A model generated the notes under the pieces. The model saw only the letters and a list, made by a program, of their open reading frames with translations, was not told the DNA's origin and did no database searches. Of a stretch of 64,000 nt of DNA, positions 13,101-25,100 are shown piece by piece. Position 1 is the first letter of the stretch; the number at the start of each line of letters is the position of its first letter. Both the position numbers and the translations under genes were made by a program. The stretch is from Eutrigla gurnardus (taxonomy: Eukaryota > Chordata > Actinopteri > Perciformes > Triglidae). The stretch is from positions 19,287,553 through 19,351,552 of the forward strand of contig OY741264.1 in assembly GCA_963514095.1 (NCBI GenBank). The letters are read 5' to 3'.

Positions 13101-16100
13101 CTTTGCAATCATGTATGTCATCAGTCTGAGGGCAGAAATACGAGCAGGACAGAATGGCATGTGGTGTTTATTCATTTAAACAGCAGGTATGACTCACGTA
13201 TCATTGCTGTGTGGTGTTAAAGAGTTTATTCTTGATTTTTGAAGCTTTAGTTGGCAAATAAATCATATCAAAAACTCCATTAATGGTGGTTTTGGAGTGT
13301 TTTTCTCCTCCATGTTAGGCCAACATGGCTAAAGAGAGACTAAGTCACGCCCCTTAGTTTCGAGAAAAAATGCTAATCAACGTAAATATTTAGAATTGTA
13401 AAATATTTACACATTTTACACTTTGTCAATTTAAATGGTCATTTTGGACACGATAATATATTTTGTAGTAGACGAAGTATGACGCTGTGAAAGTACATAA
13501 TTATAATGAGGAGACACCACATCAGTGAGGTAAGAGGTGTCTCTCTGTGTGTTCGGTACCAGGATGTAACGTGACTCACACTAATAACAGGTCTATCTGT
13601 GTGTTGGTAAATTTTACATTTAGGGCATTTAGCATTTGACGCTTTTGTCCGAAGTGACTTACAATAAGTACATTTGTCGAAAGCTCTCCGGGAACCATAC
13701 TCACAAATCCCGGCTGAGTGTCGCTCTGTTGGAGTTAACCCCGGTGGACGAGAGGGTCGCCTCCCTACACTTGTGGGTTATGGGGGGGGAAACTCTGACT
13801 GTTGTTTGTGCATATGCACCAAACAGCAGTTCGGAGTATTCGGCCTTCTTGAAGAACCTGAATGGAGTCCTGCATGGGGCTCCAGTAGGGGACTCCATAG
13901 TTCTGCTGGGAGACTTCAACGCGCATGTGGGCAATGATAGAGATACTTGGAGCAGTGTGATCTACATCCGAGTGGTCGTTTGTTATTGGACTTCTGTGCT
14001 AGTCATGGACTGTCCATAACGAACACCATGTTCGAACATAAGGATGCTTATAAGTGTACGTGGTACCAGAGCACCCTAGGCCAAAGGTCGATGATCGATT
14101 TTGTGATCGTATCGTCAGATCTTAAGTCACATGTTTTGGACACTCGGGTGAAGAGAGGGGTGGAGCTGTCAACTGATCACCACCTGGTGGTGATTTCGGT
14201 CAGAGGGTGGGGGAAATCTTTGGACAGACCTGGTAAGCCCAAACGAGTAGTGTGGGTGAACTGGGAACGGCTGGAGGAGCCCCCTGTCCGAGAGATTTTC
14301 AACTCCCACCTCCGGCTGAGTTTTTCTGGCATCCCTGTGGAGGTTGGGGGCATCGAACCTGAGTGGGCAATGTTCAAAGCGTCCATTGCCAAAGCTGCGG
14401 CAGTGAGTTGTGGGCTAAAGGTCTTAGGTGCCTCAAGGGGCGGTTACCCTCGAACACCGTGGTGGACACCGGTGGTCAGGGAAGCTGTCCGTTATTCCGG
14501 GATATGCTATCTTGGAGGACTCCGGAGGCAGTTGCAAGGTAGAGCTGCAGCCTCTGCTGTGAGGGAGGCAAAACAGCGGGTGTGGGAGGAATTCGGAGTA
14601 GCCATGGAGAAGGACTTTCGGTCGGCACCAAGGTGCTTCTGGAAAACTGTCCGGCACCTCAGAAGTGGGAAACGGGGAACCATCCAAGCTGTATACAGTA
14701 AGGATGGGACACTGTTGACCTCAAGTGAGGAGGTAATCGGGCGGTGGAAGGAGCACTTTGAGGAACTCCTGAATCCGACCGACACGCCCTCTAAGGTAGA
14801 GGCAGAGTTGGAAGCTGATGGAGGATCATCGTCAATTTCCCTGGTGGAAGTCACTGAGGTAGTCAAACAACTCCTCAGTGGCAAAGCCCCAGGGATTGAT
14901 GAGATCCATCCAGAAATGCTGAAGGCTTTGGTAGTGGAGGGACTGTCTTGGATGACACGTCTATTCAACATTGCATGGAAGTCAGGGACAGTGCCTTCAA
15001 AAAGGGGGACCAGAGAGTGTGTACCAATCACAGGGTTATCACACTACTCAGCCTCCCTGGTACAGTCTACTCCAAGGTGCTGGAAAGGAGGGTTCGGCCG
15101 ATAATCAAACCTTTGATTGAAGAGGAACAATGCGGGTTTCGTCCTGGCCGTGGAACAATGTACCAGCTCTTTACTCTCGTCAGGATCCTGGAGGGGGCCT
15201 GGGAATATGCCCATCCAGTCTACATGTGTTTTGTGGACTTGGAGAAGGCGTATGATCAGTTTCCTTGGGGTATCTTGTGGGAGGTGCTGCGGGAGTATGG
15301 GGTGAGGGGGGCACTTCTTAGGGCCATCCAATCTCTGTACTCCCAAAGCGAGAGCTGTGTTCGGGTACTCGGCAGTAAGTCAAACTTGTTTCCAGTGGGG
15401 GTTGGCCTCCACCAGGGCTGCGCTTTGTCACCAATCCTGTTTGTGATATTCACGGACAGGATATCGAGGCGTAGTCGGGGGGAGGAGGGTTTGCAGTTCG
15501 GTGTGCTGCGGATTGCATCGCTGCTTCTTGGAGATGATGCCGCCAGGCCAAGGAGACCTGCCGCCAGGCCAAAAAAAAAAAATCAATACGCCAAAAATAA
15601 GCCACCTATCAATTCATTCATGAATCAATAATCATTTACATTAGGAGCGCCTCCGCGCAGCACAGTAGACTTGCTCCGCAAGACGCGCGGCCGCAACAGT
15701 CCTCGCCGCACGCTCCCACTACGTTCTTCTTTGTGTACTTTACGCGATTGATGTTGTTCTGATGCCGCTCTGCCTCGTTAAAACCACCATGATGTCGCTT
15801 TCTACTTTGAAAACACGGAAAGTTGGCACTGTATTTTGATAAGCTGTTGCACTCTTCAGACTCGTGGTGTGAGCGGAACCGGACCGGTACCGGAACCGGA
15901 CCGGTGCATTTATAAGAAAAATGCTGCTGTGTGTCTCTGTCCAAAATCCGCTTTCCTCGCGCTGCCTGCTCGCACAGATCCGCTCGTGCGCACATTCCCT
16001 GATGCAGGTCGAGAAATATATGCAGAGACGGCGCTCCTTAAAAACAACATACAGCCATGCGTGTGTAGTATTAGGACGTGATGACGTATGTACAACCGGC

Positions 16101-19100
16101 TAACGGGCCAAAGCCCGTTTGGGCTGGAGCAGTGTGAATGCAAAGCCGCAGGGGACTCCCCTGGGGCAATCGTGGCGAGGCACGCTACTGATCGCGCCCT
16201 TAGGCAGCCTATGTTAATAAAATAAGCATTGCTTTTTGATAAGCAGTGGAACTCTGAGTTAACCTATTTCTACCTGAATTTCTATGAACTATTAGGCTGT
16301 TGAGTAAACCTATAACTATAACTAACCTATAAACGTATTTTACTTGATAAAATAAGACAATATATGCACTCATGTCGTTATAGTGTTTTACAGTATCTGT
16401 AGCTATTAATGTGATGCTCCTCATTTTCCAGCCATATTTTTCCGGCCCCTAATTTTGGATAATTTCCATCAACCGGCACCTTAATAAGTCACTCTCTCCT
16501 TGAATCCTTGAAAACCTTGAATACACTCTGGTTGAACAAAAATGTTGAATGCAAATATAATAATTGCAGAATTGCAGACTGCTTGCTGTGCCACCTGACT
16601 TAATCCAACTGCACCAATACACCATCCCACGCGTCTCGTCTGTTTATGGTCATGAGGGATGGGTCATGACCGTAAGAACTAGATCGCGAGTACAAGCGAC
16701 TGAAATGAGTTTCCTCAGGAGGGTGGCTGGCATCTCCCTTAGAGATAGGGTGAGAAGCTCAGTTATGTGTGAGGGACTCAGAGTAGAGTCGCTGCTCCTT
16801 TGCGTTGAAGGGAGACAGTTGAGGTGGTTCGGGCATCTGGTAAGGATGCCCCCTGGGCGCCTACCTAGGGAGGTGTTTCAGGCACGACCAGCTGGGAGGA
16901 GGCCACGGGGAAGACCCAGGACTAGGTGGAGAGACTATATCTCTACACTGGCCTGGGAACACCTTGGATAAACGGTTGACGATGAGATGAGACATTTGTC
17001 GAAAGAAAGAAACCAAAACATATCATTGGCGATAAAGTAAGAGCGAAAAAGTAGAAAAAAGTGTTAGGTCCTCATCTGATGTGTTTTGCGTGAATGGCCA
17101 ACGGTGATCAGTATGGAAATGAACTGCATCGCCGTACACGCCCCAGCAAAGACAGAGACAACTGCAGATATTTTCCGAAACTACAAATACAAAATGTATA
17201 CTTTTAAGGCAAGCAATACTGTTATCTGAAACATGGAGTGGCTTCTTCATGATTTCAACTTGCATATTTTGCAAAAAACAAAAATCACAAATTTAAAAAA
17301 AAAAAGCTTATTTCGTTGTTTACGCGAATTCGTCCCACCCGACTTGTTGCTGGTTTTGCCGTGGCGGGTCATAAATGCCAAGTTCAGCCAGGGTGCAGAG
17401 GAGGATTTGGTGGTTGATTGTGTCAAATGCAGCAGATAGGTCGAGGAGAATGAGAACGGAGGAGTGGGATGAGTCTCTGGCGTTGCGCAGGGACTCAGTC
17501 ACTGTTACCCCTTTTCCACCAACGCAAACCTAGTTCAAGAACCGGGCCGGTGCCCGTGCAGGTTCGCAGTTGGTTCAACTTGCGAACCTTCTGAGAACCT
17601 GTTTGCATTTCCACCAGCTAGAGAGCCCAGACAGCCACGTCATTACGTCACTGTATACGTCTGAGGTTTCCCCGCAGCGCTCATTTCAAGCATAGCAGAC
17701 ATGTCTCTTCAGAAAAAGTGTTTATTTTGGCAAATAATACAATAACAATAAAATACACAAAATACTAAAATCACAACATTTTTTAAAGTGTAGAACAGTG
17801 TGTGATCAATAGATCAGAGTGTTTGATGTTTAGTCATCTGCAGGTTGGATCTCTGTTCAATATCGCCGATGTCCAACAGCCCTACAAACACAAACCTGAG
17901 AACAGCGGTTTAATCACAAACTTGTCCACGACGCTGTGAAGACAGATGTTAAGTTACGTCGGTAATTGTTAACGTTTAGTGAGCCAACGGCAGTCAGAAA
18001 GTGGCATGCTAACGTTGTTGTTAGCAATATCATGCTAGCTGGCTAGCTAGCCGGTCAGCTTACATTACCCGAGGAAGCATAGCCACTAGTTGCTGCTGTT
18101 ACGAATGTAATCACTAGCTTGGTAAACTAATCAGAAATGTGTCGTTGGTTTGTAAGTGAAACTTACCGGGAACAGTAACGTTAGTAAAACTCCGCAGCGG
18201 CGTTTTTTCCCCCGTCGCCTCAAGCGTTAACTCCGCCCCCAGCCCCTGACGTAGGTTTGCGAACGGTTCTAGCCCAGCAAAGACTTGGGGCCGCTCTGGA
18301 ACCAGTTTTCCTGGCCGAGAGCCGGTTCTTTGTCTGTGGAAACAGGAAGAACTGGTTCGCGATTGGGCACCGGCTCCGAACCGGCCCTCAAAATGCCTCA
18401 GTGGAAAAGGGGCATGTGAGGAGGGCCAGTGGAGTAAGCAGTCCTGAAGCCTGATTGATTAGGGTCAACGATTTTGTTCTGTGAGAGACAGGATGACAGT
18501 TGTCGGTTGTAGGTGGCACGTTCCAGGGTTTTAGAGAGGAATGAAAGTAGAGATGTAGGTCTGTAGTTTCGGATGTCAGCAGCGTCTAGGGTGGATTTTT
18601 TCAGGAGTGGCTTCACTGTAGCTGTTTTGAAAGACGCTGGAATGAGACCTGAGGTGAGGAAGGAGTTGATCAGGGTTGTGAGGAATGGCAAGATGTTGTG
18701 TGAGATGTCTTGGAGAGAGAGGGAATCCGGTCAAGGGAGCAGGTGGTGGATGGCTGAAGCTGGTAAGGTCATCAGAGGTGAGAGTTGGGGGAGATGGGTT
18801 CTGGGAGGGTATAGGAGTGAATGAGGAGCTGTCTTTTACTTTTTTGGTAAAGTAAGTTGCAAATTCATCAGCAGTGAGGGAGGAAAGAGGGGGAGGGTGA
18901 GGAGGGGTGAAGAAGGAGGAGAACATAGAGAAGAGTTTCCTGGGGTTGGAGGCGGAAGAGTTGATCCTTGACAGGTAGAAGGCAGATTTAGCTGCCGATA
19001 CAGTTGAGGTGAAGTCAGCAAGGTCATCATCCAGGCCTGATTTCTTCCATTTCCTCTCTGCCGCTCACAACACCCATCTGTTGGTTTGCAAAGATTCGGA

Positions 19101-22100
19101 CAGCCAGGGAGGGGAGGGAGATGATCGCACTGGTCGTGAGGTGAGGGGACAGAGAGCGTCCAAAGAAGAGGAGAGTGAGGACATCAGGATGGAGGAGGCT
19201 TTCTCATTAGGCAATAGGGAGAATTGTTCTGTGGATGGTAGTGAGAAAAGAACAGTTGAGGAGAGAGCGGAGGGAGTAAGGGATTTCAGGCTGTGGCGGG
19301 TGGTGACAGTTCGAGGCATAGAGGGGAGGCACGTGGTGGACTTAATGGTGAGGAAGAAAGTCACAAAGTGGTCGTTGGACACAGTGAGTGGGGTAACAGA
19401 GTGTGCCCAGTGGGTGGAGAGGGGGAGAGTGTGAGGTCAAAGGTGGAAAAGAAGTCAATGAATTCAGATGAGTGCAGCTTTCCTGGGTGGATGTTGAAGT
19501 CAATGAGGACTACGAGTGGTGTGCCATCATCAGGGAGCAGCTTAGGAGGGCATCCATCTCATCTAAAAAGTCACGGAGAGGACTGGGTGGGCGATAGATC
19601 ACTATGATGTTAAGCTTGAAAGGAAGGGTGACAGAGACGGTGTGGAATTCAAGTGCAGATCAGGGTAGGTGGTCCAGGGAAAGGACCTGATAGGACCACC
19701 TAGATGAGGTAAGGAGTACAGTTCCTCCTCCTCGACCTGTTCATCTTGGTGTGAAAACGAGTAGGCAGTTGAGAGGGCAGCTGGTGTGGCAGTGTTTTCT
19801 GGGGTGATCCAGGTCTCCGTAAGGGCCAAGAAGTGGAGAGTCTGCAGGGAGGCATACGCTGAAATGGTGTCCACCTTCTTGACTGCAGACTGGCAGTTCC
19901 ATGTCCCCCCTAGTACTGCAAGTTCCGTACTGGAGGAGAAAGGATGGGTTACATCCTCGTGAGATGGGTCTCTGGAGAAACCTTCTCCGGTTTGATGTCC
20001 TGACTGGGATAGGACACATGGCTGCGATGGGTGGTAGTTGAGTTGTTATGACTTCCTCGATAGACCGCCTTGTCTTTGTGTGACAGTCTTCCCACAGACT
20101 CCCACAGATGGACTCCCTTGTCTTTGTTCGACAGTCTTCCCACAGACTCCCACAGATAGACTCCCTTGTCTTTGTTCAACAGTCTTCCCACAGACTCCAA
20201 CAGATAGACTCCCTTATCTTTGTTCGACAGTCTCCGTGGCTGTCCTGACGCTGCAGCAGACGCTGTAGTGACAATCGCTTAAGTGCTTGTTTTACCTCAT
20301 GCAGGGTCCGCCCCTCCATCCAATCAAGTCTATTGACTCCAGCTGAGATGGCCGAAAGTAGGTAATTGCCCACTTAGGGCGCACTCACACCAGGGCCATT
20401 CGAACCGTACCGTGCCTCGGCACGATTGCCCCCCCCAATAGGAGGTCCCTAGCCGGTTTGCACTCACACTGCTCCAGCCCAAATGGGCCTAGGCCCGATT
20501 GCCTCTTGTACATATGTCATCATGTTGTAATACGACACACGCATGGCTTGATGTTGTTTTCAAGAAGAGCCGTCTTAAGTCATTACAATAGCGAACAACA
20601 CAGAGAACATGACTGAAACTTTACTGACAAGTCTGTCTGCAAATATTTCTAGTAAACACTCAGCCTGAATCAGCACATGTGAGCGGATTTTGGACGGAGA
20701 CACACAGCAGCATTTTTATTATAAAAGTACCGGTCCAGTTCCACTCACACCACGAGTCTCAGGCCCCAAGCCTGACCCAGTATCCCGCTGTGTCCTACAC
20801 AGTCATCAACAGTATTTTCAGTCATAAATCGTCTCGATAGCGCGGGGAGATCCGAGTTGAACACTGAGAGATAACGAGAGGGACGGCCTATCGATTATAG
20901 CCTACGTCATGTCAACATTGCGTGCCCGTGCATGTACTCATGCAAATCCACCTCTTCCAAGCGTGCCGGGGCCGAGGAAGCGTACCATTCTTAAGTACGG
21001 AACGGAGCGCTCACACTGGCCAAACAATCTGGACTTTAGGCTCAATTGTGCCTGGGCACGGTACGGTTAGTGTAGTGTGAGTGTGCCCTTAGTATGAACA
21101 GCTTCACAAGAATTTACACAACAAGGTATCTAGACAAGACTAAATATTACAACTAGCTCTACTCACAGAATGCCTAAACCCAGTACCTACAATTAGTTTC
21201 TGACTTATCAACAAGATAAAATGCAGCTTCCTTCCTTTCTTCAGACAAAATGCACTTCTGTGTTATTCCCTATAGCACTTTGATCATAGCACTGTTTAGT
21301 TAAGGTATCCTTGCTGAACAGCTACAACTTTACTCAGATGAGGACACTTGTTTCTATTTTTTGCTCTTACATTATCGACGATGATATATTGTAGTTTCTT
21401 TTTTTTTTTCGACAAATGTACTGGTTGATGTAAAAAGGTTGATTAACGGATCTGTATTGGCCAAAATAATAAAGCAAATAAAAGCCCTATCCGTTCTTTA
21501 CCCTGCAGCATTTTAATGGCTGATGAGTTCAGACACTGAGGTTGTCAAAATGAATGTGTTCGCTGAGGTCCTCGTCCTCCATGGTTTCAGTGCCATAGAG
21601 AAAAGAACATAAACCTAAACATTAAAAACTAAACCTAATTGTTTTCAACCTTCAGTATTTGGATCAAGTAGCTCCTGCAAAATAAATATATATTTAATCA
21701 AAGTATCAAAACGTACTCGATGATTAAAGGACTTGGATAAAGGTTTTTATTACTATTGTAATCTTGATTCAAACCCTATTTCTACTCGGTTAGTATCTCA
21801 CATTAAGTTTCCTTCCGTGCCTCTGACTCACCCTGATAGCTCCACACAGGCCTTCATATTTTGATTAATTGAGGGAATAATAGCCTGAACAGCACAATCA
21901 ATCAGACATGAAACACTATTGTAAAAGTTATTGTTGGGCTAATTAGAAACAGCTCAGCAGGACTCCTGAATGTTCTGTGTAGGCAGCAGCTGGGAGAGAA
22001 AAACTGCCATTCATGTCTTTGTAAACATTTAATGGCTGTCACTTGAGCTATGTACTGCCGACTGGCTGCCACATTCACCAACCCCTGCTGTTTACCACTG

Positions 22101-25100
22101 ACTACCATTTCAGCTCACTTGTTTGCCAACTGATTTCTATTTGCGGTTTCATAGCAGATGTGACCTTCTATCAAAGGCTCCATTTAATGTCAATGTGTTT
22201 CATTTTAGCCACTCCTCACTCATTTTAATGAGCCGTTATCTTAGTCTAATTGGTGAAACTATTCAAAGCTAAATTTTACCTTGCCACTATTGCTGCTTTG
22301 TATATGTGAAATCCCAGATACGTTCATAACCTCCTAACACCCAGAGGTGCTCAGTGAATTTCACCAAGCTGGATACACTGGATCTAGCAATTTTACATTT
22401 CGATTGTTAACCACAGCTGGATGAACCCAGAATAAACTATTTAGCTGTGATTTAATATCAATAACCAGATGAAAAGGATGCTGAAATAACTCTATCATGA
22501 TGGTGATCACTAAAAAGTGTGAAGTCATGCTTTGTTAGGTCTGTCTGCAAGACCACAAGCTAACTACTTTTAAAATGCTGGTTTTCTGAATGGATTCTGG
22601 ATTGATGGATGCTAGGCTATGCTAACATTGTAGCTGCTCCATCAACACTCTAAATAAGGTCATCTACACACATAAGGCAGAGACCTTAGTTCTAGTTCAG
22701 CGAAATGTGTTTCTGAAAAATGTTTAGGCGAGAAATAAGCTATGTAGTTGCTGAATCTGTCTTTATTTTAGATCGACAACGCTCAGTTTGAAAGATTTTC
22801 GAGAGTTTGCGGGCGGCGCCGTCTATGGAAACACCCCGCTCCGCGCCAGCATTACACGGCTTCTTACATAGACAATGAATGTGAACATTCCCTCCGCTAT
22901 GAACTCAGGCAGGACGCCCTTTAGTTTCCCGGTGTGTCCGGGACTTCCACAACATGTACAAAGCAGTAATAATGTTTATTACGGCCATGAATGATGAAAC
23001 ATTATCGGTGTAAATGCAGTGGGTGCCAGTCGGATTTCTCTCTCACCCCGACCTGCAGTACGTCCCCGATCCCAAACTGCTCGGCGATCGCTCGCCACAA
23101 TCCTCCCCCCCCTCCTCGCTGACGCTGCAGCCTCAGCCAAAATCACGCGAGAGCCCTGTTCCATACCTTAACTGCTCAGGGCAACAAGCGTCTTGTCCGC
23201 TCGTAGTTTCAAACGCGGAAGTGAGTCGGGGCGAGACGTGAGCAGGAGCAGGAGCAGGAGAGTGAGCGAGGATTGGATCGGAACATTTGAAAAATCGTAG
23301 ACTCCGGGCCCTAGTTTCGTAGACCAGGCGCAGTCAGCATTCAGCGCACCTGCGCCACGACGACGGGGTGTGTCCGCCTGCAAGTTTCGTGCACCGCGCA
23401 GGCTCGCGCAGGCACACCTCCCGTCTCGCCCACCCGCGCAAGTGGGAAAGAGGGAGGAGAAGAAGGCGTGAGTGGGAGACGAGGAGGAGACGAGGCGTGG
23501 ACTGGGATTAATACAGCCGATTCAGATCTTCACCAATCAAATGAGCTCATCTCCTCACCTTTAATGCGTTAGGGGAGGTTCAGTGCAAGATCCGTCACTT
23601 GATAACCCGATCACAGAAGCAGCGCCGCCGCTCCCACCACGCGCATCACGCGCTGTGCGTGCGTATCATAATAATAACAATGCCGATATTATAAAAAACA
23701 GGAGAGAGAGAGGGAGATGTTTTGGTCCGAGAAGCTGAGTTTCCGTTACGCGTGCCATCCGCCTTTGATCTGACGTCAGATGTGACGGGACAATCTATAT
23801 AGATATAAATTCACGTGTTGATTCAATTAGTTGCATTAAATAGTGTTTGTTGTGATTATGTATTGCATTTAAATGTGCCTGGAACTGTGGAAACCTGCCT
23901 GTGAGGTCTTGATGACGTGTGCGCACTGCGCCGCCCTGCGCTGCGCCACGAAACTAGGGCCCTCCGTCTTTAAGTTTCAGTAATGTTCTTTGTGTTGTTC
24001 TCTCTTGTGATGACTTTGAGATGGCATTCCTTGAAAACAACATCAAGCCATGCGTGTGTCATATTATGACGTGATGACGTAAAACAGCCAATCGGGCCTA
24101 GGCCCGTTTGGGCTGGAGCAGTGTGAGTGCAAGCCGGCTTGGGACCCCCTGTGGGCGGGCAATCATGCCGAGACATGGTACAGATGAATAATAATCGAGA
24201 TTTCATACGAGACCGAGTTGCTTTAGAGGCAAATACAGAAACTGCTTGCTGAAAAACTGTCCCTGAAAGGAACGCGCATCAGCAGTTTTGCATGAATTTA
24301 CCTCCAAAATGGCTCCGCCTCGTAACGTTACATTATTATCACATAGCGTGGTGAATGTGCAGGTCCAAACTTGTCCACAAAAGCGTTTTGGCGTTGTTGG
24401 ATTGTGTATTTGATGAGTTTGATCAAATTTCATTTGAGTTTTATACATGTCACCGAGCTCAGCTGTCACTCAAGTACTCAGTACTACTGAGACTCAAGTA
24501 CTGAGTACTACCAAGTACTACTGAGTAGGGTTGTCACAAGAACCGATACTTCGGTACCAATTCGATGCCGACACGAAAAAAATCATTCGATACTTGCTTT
24601 TTTCTGGTATCGTCAGAACCGAATATACAACTTTTCACTCGGCGAGCCGTGTCGATTTTTGGCGGAACTGACGGGGGCAGTATACGCGTGTGAGCAGCAC
24701 AGAGCAGTAAGCGGCGCTGAAGAAGAAAGCTTGCCGTCTTCGAAAAAAATGGCTTCAGCAGGTGGGAGCGAAAGCACAACACGTCGGCTCGTCGACAAGA
24801 CAGGTGCACAGAGTCGCGTGTGGAAATATTGTGCATTCGAGGCCGATGAATCCGGAGCAATTCTTGATTCAAACAAGCCGACATGCAAGAAGTGCCTTAT
24901 AACCACAGTATTGTTTGTTTTTATACTGGATGGCTATAGGTCTGTTGGCAGCTGGTACTGCAATTTAAATTCTGTGCAAAAAGATCTTAAAGCACAGTGG
25001 TGTTAAATACTTGACAGTTTGAAGCAGTTTTCAATAAATTAGTGAATTTAAAAGTACATGGGTCCTGTTGTTTTTTTTTTTAAATTGTGGTATCGAATTA

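Larger units (their letters stand above)
17325..20370 (-). mobile_element. L2-clade LINE, minus strand, split by a DNA transposon
   Basis: Minus-strand fragments in order: N-terminal 16-residue repeats (about 20250-20065); endonuclease start [20 protein letters not shown] (about 19830); [20 protein letters not shown] near 19480, where the usual GDFN is [16 protein letters not shown] near 19370; linker [20 protein letters not shown] (about 18870); RT start [37 protein letters not shown] and [11 protein letters not shown] (about 18640-18430). After the insertion it continues [20 protein letters not shown] and [14 protein letters not shown] (17499-17380). The rest of the RT is missing. Multiple frame breaks mean it is not functional. 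It lies in sense with ARNT2. Confidence 0.88.

Noticed and set aside
14507..15031. Minus-strand ORF of 174 residues
   Set aside because: Antisense shadow of the LINE reverse-transcriptase coding region.
19009..19434. Plus-strand ORF of 141 residues
   Set aside because: Antisense shadow of the L2 LINE on the minus strand; charged low-complexity readout.
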